From assembly GCF_024166365.1 (NCBI RefSeq), contig NC_064839.1, positions 34,422,378-34,486,377 of the forward strand: a DNA stretch of 64,000 nucleotides, in the 5' to 3' direction. A program made the position numbers and the translations under genes. This document shows, piece by piece, positions 23,699 through 34,179 of this stretch (its first letter is position 1; each line of letters opens with the position of its first letter). The notes beneath the pieces are model-generated. The model saw only the letters and a list, made by a program, of their open reading frames with translations. It was not told the DNA's origin and did not search any database. The DNA is from Elephas maximus indicus. Taxonomy: Eukaryota > Chordata > Mammalia > Proboscidea > Elephantidae.

Positions 23699-23984
23699 CT
23701 GCAACCATTTTTGAATGATCTTCAGCAAGATTTTCCTCGCATGTGATGTTTGATGATTTCTCCTTTCTGATAGATCACCTTTCTTTGTAATGAGCACAAA
23801 CATGGGTCTCTTTTAGTTGGTTGGCCAGGTAGCAGTCTTCCCAATTTTTTGGCATAGACGAGGGAGCATCTCCAGTGCTGCATCCGTTTGTTGAAACATC
23901 ATATTCTATGCACAGCATGTTCTTTCCTCTTGGTTTTCTAACTCCAGGTCTTTCCACATTTCATTATAATACTTTACTTTGTCT
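23699..23984 (-). mobile_element. RTE LINE, continuation of the element at 14800-16179
   Basis: Text such as gatagatcacctttctttgt, ttggttggccaggtagcagt and ggcatagacgagggagcatc is BovB/RTE reverse complement. It continues the RTE that ends at 16179. It is 5'-truncated where LTR sequence begins near 23985. Confidence 0.82.
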
Positions 23985-24298
23985 TCTTGAGTCAATCTCT
24001 TTTGAGATATAAAAGAGAGAAGTGAGCAAAGAGAAGGGGGACTTCCTACCACCAAGAAAGAAAAGCCGGGGTGGAGCACGTCCTTGGAACCTAGGGTTTC
24101 TGTACTGAGAAAACTCCTAGACCTAAGGGAAGATTGATGAGAAGAACCATCACCCAGAGCCAACAGAGAAAGCCTTCCCCTGCAGCTGGGGCCCTGAATT
24201 CAGACTTCTAGCCTCCTAAACTGTGAGAGAATAAATTTCTGTTTGTTAAAGCCACTCACTTGCTGTATTTGTTATAGCAGCACTAGATAACTAAGGCA
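23985..24298 (+). mobile_element. LTR fossil (ERVL/MaLR-like), 3' part
   Basis: Same family as the complete solo LTR at 37123-37597, opposite orientation. Block with gagatataaaagagagaag, an AATAAA-type signal (agagaataaatttctgtttg) and the ending ctagataactaaggca. The left part is missing at the junction with the RTE. An old, broken fossil. Confidence 0.75.
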
Positions 24299-24604
24299 GA
24301 ATTTGACCCACACTAGGGGATTACATTTGAGGCAGCCTTGGGTCAGTGTGGCCAAGAACTTCCTGGTAATGAGAGATATCCGAAGATGGAATAGCCTTCC
24401 TTAGGAGTTCCGTTTGTTGGTCTTGAGTAAGCAGAAATGGGCCATTTGTTGGCTGGGGCTGTAGTAGAGGGGATGCACCTAGGAGGCAAAATCTGCTTGG
24501 ACTACCATTTTGGACGTTGGGCAAGGCTGGGTGAGAATCACAGCACCTTCTCTTTACCTCTTAAGTTCCTTGGTGCATGTTAGCACAGAGGGAAACCTGA
24601 AAAA

Positions 24605-24752
24605 CGTGTTGCGTCAAGTCAATTCCGACTCATAGTAACCCTATAGGACAGAGAAGAACTGCCCCATAGGGTTTCCAAAAAGCGGCTGCTGGATTAGAAC
24701 TGCTCCCCTTTTGGTTAGCAGCTCCTCTTAAGCACTGTGTCACCAAGGCTCC
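24605..24752 (-). repeat. AfroSINE, worn copy
   Basis: tcaagtcaattccgactcat start, middle ggacagagaagaactgcccc, head reading tgtcaccaaggctcc. Divergent and shortened. Confidence 0.85.
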
Positions 24753-25261
24753 AGAGGGATGTCAGGCCTAATTAGAACAGACTAACTGTGGGGAGTGGTA
24801 GCAGGTAGTGGGAAGGGGAAGGTTCCGGGGAGTTTGTCTTGGCAGGAGGGCCAGCATGAGACTACTCATGGCTCTGGCCAGAGTAGTTGTCTGGGAACGT
24901 CCCTGTTACCTGGTGGGATACTGATGCCTAACCAGGACCTGGGTTAGGAGGCAGTACAGCATGGACAAATGGTTTATCTTAAAAGGACCTGAGACTCACC
25001 CGGGAAGCTTGCAAAAATATGGATTCTTGGGCAAGCACACAGCTTAATCTGATCTGGAGTCAGGCCCAGGAATCTACATTATGACAACCTTTGGACCAAC
25101 CACCTGGGTGGTTCTGCTGCAGTGGTCCCTACATAGAGTGACCAAATAATTGTCTAAATTAGGGTGCTTTTGAGAGTCGAAGTGGGCGATAATAAAAACT
25201 ACACCAGGCATAATGTAGGAATATTTCAGGAGAACAGAGATACACAATTATTTTATGCATG
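24753..25261. other. Intergenic DNA, nothing supported
   Basis: Unique-looking sequence between a SINE and an old L1. No gene or repeat could be assigned. Confidence 0.35.
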
Positions 25262-25940
25262 AATCACATTTGAGAAAAGCTGGCATGGTAAGAACACAAC
25301 ATTTATGGAACCCTTGTACATTGCTGGTGGGACTGTAAAATTCTTCAGCTGCTGTAGAAAAAAGCTTGGGGGGCATCCTCAAAAAGTTAAACACAGAATT
25401 ATCATATGACATAGCAATTCCACTATTAGGTATATACCCCAAATAATTGAAAACTGGTAGTCAAGCAAATTGTTGTACATAAATGTTCAAGCAGCATTAA
25501 TCACAATAGCCAAAAGGTGGAAACAGCCCAAATGTCCATCAATGGATGAACGGATAAATAATTTGTGACATATACATAAAATGGAATACTATTCAGCCAT
25601 AAAAACGAAGTTCTGATCCATGCTACAACACGGATGAATCTTGAAAATATTATGCTAAGTGAAATAAGTCAGGCACAAAAGGCATGTCTTGTATGATTCC
25701 ATTTATATGAAATATTCATAATAGGTTAATTCATAAAGACAGAACACAGATTGTTGGTTTCCAGGGACTAAAAGGAGAGGGTGATGGGAAGAAACTACTT
25801 AAAGGATAAGGAGTTTCTTTTTGGGGTGATGAAAATGTTTTGGAACTATACAGAGATGGTGGTTGCACAACACTGTGAACGTACTGTCACTAAATTGTTC
25901 ACTTTAAAATCATTAATTTTATGTTACGTGAATTTAACCA
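25262..25940 (+). repeat. Old L1, ORF2 end and 3' UTR
   Basis: Plus-strand L1 3' wording: tgctggtgggactgtaaaat, caaatgtccatcaatggatg, aaatggaatactattcagcc, gtatgattccatttatatga. Divergent, an old mammalian L1 class. Confidence 0.85.
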
Positions 25941-26464
25941 CTATAGAAGGTATAGACAAGCCAGGTTCTGACCACTTGTGTGATCTTCAGCAAGTTCTTT
26001 ATCTCTTTGATCCTTAGTTTCTTTGTCTGGAAAAGAGCTAAGACTGCACATTTTGGTACAGGTTGCCATGGGCCCACTTCTGTTCTGTGCAACCCAATCT
26101 TTTAACAATGTGCAAGTATTTTTAATTATCTTGTGGAATATTTTATTTGACTCTTCTTCACTTCAGACAGTTTATATAATGCTGCAGACTGGAATCTAGG
26201 AGCTAATGCGAGGATGCCATGTGCTTATTTTACCAGTTTCATAACAGTTTAATCCTTCCCATTCTTCCTCAGTCAAAGGAAATGGGATAGAAGACAGAAC
26301 CTGGAAATGCATACCAAACAATACTTCTGTGTCAGGCTGCGTTTTATTTTCAGAGAGATCCCACCAAGAATGGCCAAGCTTGCCTTGAGCCTTGTTGGCA
26401 CAGGAAAACTCTCCCCACAGCTAGTCACATTTCCTTTTCCCTTCACCTAGAAGCATATATATAT

Positions 26465-26700
26465 ATATTTATTTTTTAATTTTGTGGTAAAATTTGCCAT
26501 TTTAACTATTTTTAAATGTACAATTCAGTGACAGCAGTTACATTCACCATGTTGAACCATCACCACTCTCCATTTCCAAATGATTTTCATCTCCCTAAAG
26601 AGAAACTCAGAACCCCTTAAGTAATAACTTCCCATTTCCCCCTAGCTCCTGGTAACCACTAATAAATGTTTCTATGTATTTGCCTCTTCTAGAAATTTTA
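26465..26700 (-). repeat. Old L1 3' UTR fragment
   Basis: tgtggtaaaatttgccattt, tgtacaattcagtgacagca and aaccatcaccactctccatt form the reverse complement of a common old L1 3' end. Confidence 0.75.
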
Positions 26701-26919
26701 ATGAATACTTTTTTGAGAGCAAAAAATTAAGACCTAAGTGGTTACAAATTAAAACATCAACTGAAAGAGCCTTTGTCGTAAATGCAGTTTGGGGTCTGAT
26801 TAATCTTAGAGCCCACCAAATTTTGCCCCAATGGTAATTCATATTAAAGGAGACCCATAAATTACTCATGACATTATGTATTGCTAGAAATCATGACACG
26901 ATTCAAAGCCAAATTCCAC

Positions 26920-26925
26920 TTTATT
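26920..26925 (-). terminator. Candidate DDX28 poly(A) signal
   Basis: AATAAA on the minus strand, 214 bp past the DDX28 stop codon. It is the first canonical signal downstream and would give a short 3' UTR of about 230-240 bases. Confidence 0.5.
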
Positions 26926-27138
26926 TTCATGTGTCATGTGAAAGACTACAGTCAGCCATGTTCAGTAGCTCAGCCTCTAATGCTGGGCAGCAGCATACCT
27001 TTCCAAGGCAGATAGCAACTCACTGGGCCCTCAGTGAGGTGACAGCACAGCCCAGTTCCTCCTACTGCCAAGTGTACTCACCTACCCAGAACACAGGGAA
27101 AGACCCTGGTTCTGGCATCACATTTAAGCCAGCCAAAA

Positions 27139-28761
27139 TCAGGTTTGCTGGGGCAAAGACTCTCTCACTGAGGACTCCAGTCCTGGAAGGCTTCTCCTCC
27201 GGCGAGCTGCCAGCTCAATTTTCTGAACCAGGCTCACATCCCATGGATGGGTTACAAAGCTGATGACAGTGCCTGGCACCTCGCTCCCCACACGGCCCAC
27301 CCGCCCTGCTCTGTGGATGTAGTCTTGCAGGGTAGGGGGGAAATCATAATTGACAACTAGCTCCACATGGATGCTGTCCAGGCCCCGAGAAGCTATGTCT
27401 GTGCAGAGGAGTATGTCTCGGGAGCCCTTCTGGAAGCACTGGAAGATACCTGCCCTCATTGAGGCTGGCATTTGCCCCTGCAACCGTAAGTGTTGGATTT
27501 TGTGGTCATCCAGAATATATCCAAGCCAGTTCACAGTGGCAGAACTATTACAGAACACCAGGATAGTTCCTGAGAGGCCAGTCCTACTTGCTCTGTCATG
27601 CTGCTTGAGGATCTGCACCAACTCAGTTACCTTCTCTGCTCCCTTGAGCCTCACAAATGTCTGTTTGATATGAGGCATGATGCAGTGGAGCTTGGAGCTG
27701 GTGATGGTGGTGACAGCGTCTGGGCTGGTGACTTTACTCAGTAGCTTGCCCACACCTTCAGGAAATGTGGCCCCCACCAGCACCAGCTGAGCTTTGGGAT
27801 TGAAGGGATCTTCTAAGTCAGCTGGACTTTCTGCTATATGGCTCTTCTCCAGTACGTAGTCCACCATTTCCAGGAAGCTTTCGTCCAGCAATGTGTCTGC
27901 CTCATCCAACACCAAGAAAGCAAGCTGCTCCAGGCTGACCAGTTGGCTCTTCAGGGCCTTCCACAGAGCCCCTGGAGTGGCCACTAGCACATCTGCTGGA
28001 GGTTGTTTGGACAACTGAAGTCTGATCTTACTCATGCCACGGCCTCCCCCTAACTCCCGCACCAGCAGGCCCAAGGAGCTACCCAACGGCTGGGCCACAG
28101 CTCGCACCTGTTCGGCCAATTCTCGGGAAGGCACGAGGACCAGGCCCCGGGGAAAGGGGATATGGCGGTAGTTCAGACTGGTCCGGGCCAAGAGCCGCTG
28201 AAACAGCGGTAGGAGATAGCTGAGAGTTTTGCCACTGCCGGTTTCCGCGGCGCAAAGGGCGTGGCGGCCGCGCAGTAGGGGCGGGATGGTGCTGAGCTGC
28301 ACTGTCGTCGGCCGAATGACTTCAGGCGCAGCCTCCTGCAGTGCGCGCAGCACCCGAGGCTCCAGGCCCAGGTTCGCGAAACTGCCCTGGGACGAGAGGT
28401 TCCGCAGCGCTGGCGCATCGTGTTGCGCGCGCTCGATAGAGAAATGATCCCCGCGCGCGCGCCGACTTCTCCAGCCGCGCGAAGCGAGCGGCGCGGACTC
28501 CCAACGGCCTAGCGTGAGGCGCGCGGGCTGGTTCAACTCCGGTCGCCGAGCCGAGACCAGCAGCGGACCAGGTCGCACTAGCACTGGCTGCGGTGGATTC
28601 CGCCGCCCGCTCTGCTGCTGTTCCTGCCGCCGCTGTAGAGCCCGGGGGATGCGCACCACTGGCAAGGGCTCGTCCGGACCGCGGACCACGAGGTTCCGTC
28701 GGAGCGCTAAGAGTAACCGAGCCGCTAGTCCTAAGAGTCGCGTCGGCCGCGCCAGAGCCAT
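27139..28761 (-). CDS. DDX28: DDX28, DEAD-box ATP-dependent RNA helicase, intronless
   Basis: Known as a mitochondrial (also nuclear) DEAD-box protein needed for assembly of the large mitoribosomal subunit in RNA granules. A single uninterrupted frame of 540 residues, the length I recall for human. The start [20 protein letters not shown] (ATG 28761-28759, A at -3 and G at +4) gives an Arg/Leu-rich, acid-free leader as expected of a mitochondrial presequence. The frame stays open nine codons further upstream but has no ATG there. Approximate residues: Q-motif region 128-160, Walker A AETGSGKT 172-179, PSRELAEQ 211-218, ATPGA 261-265, DEAD 286-289, GAT (motif III, SAT in most relatives) 330-332, DIASRGLD 455-462, [10 protein letters not shown] 483-492. 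The C-terminus is basic ([16 protein letters not shown]). Head-to-head with DUS2. All helicase motifs are present, so it looks functional. Confidence 0.97.
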   Translation of the reverse strand: MALARPTRLLGLAARLLLALRRNLVVRGPDEPLPVVRIPRALQRRQEQQQSGRRNPPQPVLVRPGPLLVSARRPELNQPARLTLGRWESAPLASRGWRSRRARGDHFSIERAQHDAPALRNLSSQGSFANLGLEPRVLRALQEAAPEVIRPTTVQLSTIPPLLRGRHALCAAETGSGKTLSYLLPLFQRLLARTSLNYRHIPFPRGLVLVPSRELAEQVRAVAQPLGSSLGLLVRELGGGRGMSKIRLQLSKQPPADVLVATPGALWKALKSQLVSLEQLAFLVLDEADTLLDESFLEMVDYVLEKSHIAESPADLEDPFNPKAQLVLVGATFPEGVGKLLSKVTSPDAVTTITSSKLHCIMPHIKQTFVRLKGAEKVTELVQILKQHDRASRTGLSGTILVFCNSSATVNWLGYILDDHKIQHLRLQGQMPASMRAGIFQCFQKGSRDILLCTDIASRGLDSIHVELVVNYDFPPTLQDYIHRAGRVGRVGSEVPGTVISFVTHPWDVSLVQKIELAARRRRSLPGLESSVRESLPQQT

Positions 28762-29000
28762 CTTTCCTTTAGCGGCGGAACGACGCACGACAATGACGTC
28801 ACGGGAGCGACGCTGCCGTGCGTACGGTGGCCGACAGGGCTCAGGAAGACTTGTGGAACGGGGGAACCGGCAGGACGATCCGTGTGGAGTTCAATTGAAG
28901 CGAGGTCTGTTGGTTCGGATAGGTGATGGCGATGTCCAGGCCCGGCGGACCTTGGGGAAGCGTGCGCGGCGGAAGCAGGACTGGGGGCTGGCGACATGAG
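28150..29000. promoter_or_regulatory. CpG island and probable DDX28/DUS2 bidirectional promoter
   Basis: Dense CpG over the 5' third of DDX28 and the stretch beyond its start codon, in an otherwise CpG-poor window. DDX28 leaves on the minus strand. DUS2 must begin on the plus strand somewhere to the right, because its first coding exon at 35202 already follows a splice acceptor. No TATA box. A perfect CRE sits at 28794-28801. Exact start sites cannot be read from sequence. Confidence 0.75.
28794..28801. promoter_or_regulatory. Perfect CRE/ATF site TGACGTCA
   Basis: Full palindromic cAMP-response element, 33 bp upstream of the DDX28 ATG within the CpG island. Such sites bind CREB/ATF factors and are typical of divergent housekeeping promoters. 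Confidence 0.7.
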
Positions 29001-29983
29001 GCGATGGGTGGGCCCCAGGCCTTTTGGATCAGGAGGTCGGGTAGAGGACTTTTGAATATTGGGTGCCCAATCCCTGCGACTCTCCTTAACCGCCCTATCA
29101 CCCCTATGACAGCGTAATCAGTGTCGGCCTCCCTCTGTAGACTTCGAAGTTGGGGCGATATTTCACCAGTTGTGGTCTCCGCGCAGCGTCTGGTGATAAA
29201 TGTTTATTTAAAGTCTGAATGAACAGTCAGGCCTGGAGGCTAAGACAAGGGCTGGGTGTAATAGTTCTAGCCTCAAACCCAACTCTCCATCTCCCAGAAC
29301 TGGGGAGTTCAGGGAGCAAGTGGTGACCTTCAGCTTATTCTTTCTGTGAGGCAGGAAGTAAGGGCTACAGGCTTTATCTCAAGTGAACCCATTTCTTTTA
29401 AACACTTATTCTATTTTTTTTCCAGCTGATTTTCACTCTCTACCCCGTTGTCACCCCTCATCGATTTCTCAACCTGAACCCACCACTCTTGAGGCCCACG
29501 CCCCTCTACTGGCTTCCCAGTCAGATATATGTTTGAATAGTGAGGGAGGATCCTGCTACTATATCTGGCCATCGGTCAATTGGTATGTGGTTTGTCTCAT
29601 TTAGCCTTGGTTAGGCAGAATATTTTACTTGAATTCAGATGTTCAGATCGCAAAATAAAACGAAACAAACAAAAACAAAAAAAACAGAAACCACTTCATT
29701 CATTCTTCTTGAGGTAACAGATCAGAAAAATGGATGTCAGATCTTTTCTGTAGTCCCCAGTGCCTGGGGTGGGAGATAAGGTAAATGTGTGTGAAATGGC
29801 CAGTGGGAGGCTCTTAACATCTAGAGTCTACAGAAAGTGTTTCAGTTTCATAAAATATAAGAAACTTTAAAAATTTCAAATACCATTTGGACACACAAGT
29901 AAGTAGACTTTATGGAGAATCGTCAGTTAAACCAGGGAAGAGAGAGTTTTGAGGAGTGACAGGTGAACAGTCACTGGATACAG
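29001..29983. other. Start of DUS2 intron 1 or 5' flank
   Basis: CpG density falls off after about 29.2 kb. A-rich simple stretch at 29655-29690. No exon assigned. Confidence 0.35.
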
Positions 29984-30193
29984 CAGTGGTTCTCAAGTGA
30001 TGATCTTGCCCCTCAGGGGGACATTTGGCAATGGCTGGAGACTGTTTTAGTTGTCACATCTGGGGAGATGCTACTGGCATCTAGTGAGTAGAGGTCAGAG
30101 ACAATGCTAAACATCTTACAATGCACAGGACAGCCCCCACAACAAAGACTTATAAGGCCCAAAATATCAATTGTGCACTGTTGATAAACCCTG
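29984..30193. mobile_element. MER5A DNA transposon (hAT-Charlie, non-autonomous)
   Basis: Begins CAGTGGTTCTCAA and ends TTGATAAACCCTG, the near-palindromic terminal repeats of MER5A, with cacaggacagcccccacaac inside. An 8-bp target-site duplication flanks it, GGATACAG (29976-29983) and GGATAGAG (30194-30201), one mismatch. The 8-bp size fits hAT. Near full length. Confidence 0.92.
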
Positions 30194-30808
30194 GGATAGA
30201 GGATGAATAAGGCTGAGATTAGCTACATGCACTCTCACTTCAGGTAAACACATTTGCCAAACTCTTGTGCTGGCCCTGCCCCATCCCCAGAACTGTAGCA
30301 GGCACCCTAATCCCATTGTTTGCCGTGTCTTTGGGATCAGGAATATTGGAGCCTCTGAAAATCGTACACGTGGGGAAGGGGTGGTTCAAGAGGGTAAAAC
30401 TGGAGAAGAGAAGTTTAGAGAGAATACTATTGTCTTCCATGTGTTTGAGAAACATGTTTGTGGAAGAGAGATGAGATGTCCTGTGGGGTGCACTGGTCCA
30501 GAAGGCAGAACTGGGACCCATGTGTGACAGGGAGGCAGATTCTGAACTTGATGTAAAGAACTGCTTCAGCAACTAGAATTGCCCGGAGCTGTCCTGAGTG
30601 TTCTGAGTTTCCTGTCATTTAAAGGTTCATGTACAGGCTGGTGACCACTGGTTGGTGGATATACTAGAGGGCAGGAAAGCATACCCCAAGCTTTTGTGAT
30701 TTTATGATTCTTTCTTAGAATTGAGATCATTGTGTTCCCTAGGTAAGTAACTGCTTAGATGTCTGACCCGACAGGTTTCATCCATTTCTATGTGTCACTG
30801 TCTTTCAG

Positions 30809-30885
30809 ATGTAAAACAAAGAATTGCTTTGCACCGAGTCAGCACGGATACAGTGAAGGAATTTTCAGAAAAGAATAATACATAG
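30809..30885 (+). other. Candidate untranslated DUS2 exon
   Basis: A 77-bp stretch bounded by a good acceptor (gtctttcag) and donor (ATAG|gtatgt) between the promoter and the first coding exon. The frame from its leading ATG ends immediately (ATG TAA). Inference only. Confidence 0.25.
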
Positions 30886-31376
30886 GTATGTATTTGTACT
30901 AGGGTTTTGTCCAAACATTTGGGACAGAGTAGCTATTTAGGGCTGCTTTCTCATCATACTTGTGTCCTTACAATATGATTATCTCAAAATCTTATAGGGG
31001 TTAGAACCTCTCTGAGTCTGTCTCTGCCCCTCATTTCTTCCTGTTACTTCATCAGATGCTACCTAAGGCATCAGAAAATATTTCTTTTCCTCCTGACCAC
31101 AGTAGATAGACATTGAGTTGCCTCAAAGTTGTTATTGACACACGTGTTATAGTGCTTTAGAAATAAGAAAGGTTTACTTATTGTAAAAAAAAAAAAAAGT
31201 TTTAAGCTCTTGGGAGCAGTGGCTTACTTGGGGTATTTTTTTCCCAGGGCTGCCATGGAACTCATGTTGCCTGGTTGTTCAATAAGCTTTAAATTGTATT
31301 GTTCCTTGATCTCAGTTTATAACAGTGCAGTCATTCATTCATTCAACAGATATTTACTGAGTACGATGTATGTACC
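30886..31376. other. DUS2 5' intron, with the start of an ancient repeat
   Basis: Unassigned sequence. 31330-31376 (cattcattcattcaacagat) opens a common ancient mammalian repeat that resumes at about 31550 after the AfroSINE. Confidence 0.4.
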
Positions 31377-31548
31377 GGAAACCCTGGTGGCGTAGTGGTT
31401 AAGTGCTTCGGCTGCTAACCAAGAGGTCAGCAGCTCAAATCCACCAGGCACTCCTTGGAAACTCTATGGGGAAGTTCTACCCTGTCCTATAGGGTCACTA
31501 TGAGTCAGAATCAACTGGATGGCAGTGGTTTTTTTTTTTTTTTTTTTT
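31377..31548 (+). repeat. AfroSINE, short form, with long T tail
   Basis: ctggtggcgtagtggttaag head and tail gagtcagaatcaactggatg, followed by about 20 T. Inserted in an older repeat (atgtatgtacc left, atatatatacc right). Confidence 0.9.
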
Positions 31549-31829
31549 AATATATATACCAGCACTGTTCAAACAGTGAGCAAAACAGACAAAATCCCTG
31601 CCCCTCTCCACCCATGGAGTTTACATTCTAATTTAATTGGTTGGGGTAAGACCTGAGCACCGGTATGTTTTAAAACTTCTCCAGATAATTGTAATTTGCA
31701 GTCAGGTTTGAGAACCACAGTTATAAGTGAAGCACTTTGGGAATTATAAGGCCTCGCAAAAATAAAAAGTGGCTATTAGTATTCTTTTACTATTCCTCCA
31801 TCTTTCTACTTGCATCAGGACTGTTACAC

Positions 31830-32120
31830 AAGTGCCATTCTTGTTTGCAGTGTTTTCCTGTCATTACCTTGGTCTCAGCCCTTGTTGCTGTATACCTCGA
31901 CTTTTTTACCATCCTTCTAACCCAGCTCCCTACCTCCTTTCTGCCTCTCATCCTCTAGTCCATCATCTATTGCCTGAGTGATCTTACTAAAGCACAGCAA
32001 TGGCCATGTTATGCCTTGACTCAGAAGCCCATCAATGGATCCCTATTGCCTACAGATTCTCTCCTAATCATTGTCCGGAATCTGGTCACAATTTCATCTC
32101 CTGCTGCTTTCTTACCTAAA
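31830..32120 (+). repeat. L2-like LINE fragment
   Basis: Wording such as atcttactaaagcacagcaa and cccatcaatggatccctatt matches the coding-derived 3' part of L2. Divergent. Confidence 0.5.
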
Positions 32121-32334
32121 TCTGGTTCACTCAAGTGGTGGCTCCCATGCAAGTTAGACAAAGGGCTTGTAGTCCTTTACTGGGTAAGCAAGGGAGTTGG
32201 ATAGTAATTGGTCTGCTCTATAACCAAACCTGAGGTATGGCAATGTCATCAATGCAGTTTGGCTGTGATAGAGCTCTTCTGTGGCTGAAGCATGAACCAT
32301 ATTGTAGCTTTCATTATCATTTGGCCTTTTAATT

Positions 32335-33010
32335 TCTTTTTACAACAAACACTAAGCCTCTACCATATGCCAGATTGTGTGCTCTGTGGTGAAGATCTGG
32401 TGATGAAGAGCAAGGCCCTGTGCTTACCCTCACCTTACGGTGGGAGAGGCAGACTGACAGATGGTTACAAGAGTATATTCTGTGCCAGGACAGAAGTAAG
32501 CTTGGAGGAGAAGTCCTTACCCTGTGTTTGGGAAACGTGGGTCAGGGAAGGTTTCTTGGAGAAGGTAACATTTGTGCTGAGTTCTGAAAAGCTAGTGGGA
32601 CTCAGCCCGGTGCAGGGATAGGGATGTGACTCCTATGCAGGGGCAGCTTGTTTAGAGACTCTGAACTGAGAGACAGCAGGCCAGTTTGGGAAACTGTAAA
32701 TACTTCAGAATAGCTGAAGCTTAGAGTGGGGTAGTTAAGAGGCAAGGGGCAAGTGATGAAAGATGAGGCTTCCTTGGAAGGTAATGTTAATCCAGTCTTC
32801 CATTTGCAATGTTAAGTCTCAGCAGTGGGGAAGGCTTCCAAGGATGGAAATGTTACATCCTGGTTTGCATTTAGAAAGACTCCTCTGGCTGTTGGAAGGA
32901 GCATGGATTGGAAGACATGAGCCTGGAAGTAGAGAAACTGGTTTAGAGGCCGTTCAGCTGAGAGATGATGGCAGTGGCAGAGCCGAGAACCTCCTTGAAG
33001 TCAAGAGCTT
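32335..33010 (+). repeat. Ancient mammalian interspersed repeat, family not named
   Basis: Blocks in the order caacaaacactaagcctcta, ggtcagggaaggtttcttgg, gactcctctggctgttggaa, gagatgatggcagtggcaga form a sequence that I recognise from mammalian introns. Related blocks are at 47660-48170, 31330-31640 and 14160-14250. Confidence 0.45.
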
Positions 33011-33119
33011 AGTAATTTCCATTGCTTTGCCTCCAACACCTGGCATAGTACCTTGATACTAAAAGAGCTAGTAGCTGTTTGTTGGTATAGCAGTAGACTT
33101 GAGAGCCCCTAGAAGGTGT

Positions 33120-33366
33120 AAAAGCCTGATAATGAGAACAGTTAACGTTTCTTAAGCCCTTACTTAGTGCCAGGAACTATTGTAGTAAATACTTTATATC
33201 ATCAAGTGTACTCCCCACAGCATCCCCCTGAGTGGTCTCTGTTGGAGCCTCATACTCTAGAGGGAGAAGTTGAGGCTCGGCTGGGTTAATCTGCACGGGG
33301 GCAGAACTGGGATTCATACGCAGGCCTGTCTGATTCCAGAGTCCAGGGTCTTCATCATGATATATC
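33120..33366 (-). repeat. MIR SINE
   Basis: Reverse MIR: cccttacttagtgccaggaa, then gagaagttgaggctcggctg, and the end ttccagagtccagggtcttc. Nearly full length, divergent. Confidence 0.8.
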
Positions 33367-34179
33367 ACCTCTTTCTCTTGTAAATATGATATGTTGTTTT
33401 AGCTTGCTCGCACATGTTTTGAGTGGAAAGTAGGATAACTCTATAAATATTTAGTCATGATTGACTTTCATTTTAACTCTAAATCTGTATTTTATAGAAA
33501 TTGCTTTTTTAGTTAGGTCTTAGTTTTGGGAAAAATTGATATGGGAGGGACTGGTGAAATTTTTCTCCTTCATTGCTTTCCCTGAATAGTGTTCTGTTCA
33601 ATCTGAAAGCATTATAATTAATGAGATGTTGTCTCTACCCAACTGAAGTGAGGGTTACTCTCTGAGAAGGAAATTGGGAGTAATCGAGTGTAAGAGAGAA
33701 ATGTAATCAGTGTCATTGGATTGTAAATATGGGAGTTGTACTGGCAAATGTTTTCATGTGTATATTTTCAGCACACACAAAAAAAGAGGAGATCAGCCCT
33801 TAAGAAGGAATGGTAAAAGAGATTATCTGAGAATGTGTGGCTGTACTGGTGATCTGGGTGTGACCTCAGGGCAGGGTGAGTGGTTGTGACAGTAACTGGG
33901 AAAGGGGTGGGAACTTCGAGGTAATTGGTGACTTTAACCCGAACAGTTTTGGTAGGGTGGCAGAGATGGGTGCCAGGCTGGAATGGGCTGAGAAGTAAAG
34001 AGAAAGTGGAGACAGTATCAGTGTTCTGAGCAGAGCAGTTTGCTAGTTTTGTGACTTTTCAGAGGGGACCAAATTTTGTTAGAATACATTAATAGCAGTA
34101 GTTCTCTGAGACATGCAATTTTGATTTTCTTCTTTTTATTCCTGTTGGCTGTACCTTCAAAGAATTTCTTGAATGTGAC
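33367..34179. other. DUS2 5' intron, nothing supported
   Basis: Unique-looking intronic DNA. No recognisable exon or repeat. Confidence 0.35.

Noticed and set aside
28762-28788. Nine-codon N-terminal extension of DDX28
   Set aside because: The open frame extends to 28788 but begins with GTG. The ATG at 28761 has a strong context and matches the known family start.
28514-28999. 161-codon plus-strand frame antisense to DDX28
   Set aside because: Low-complexity Arg/Gly/Cys composition typical of the reverse of a GC-rich gene. No domain.
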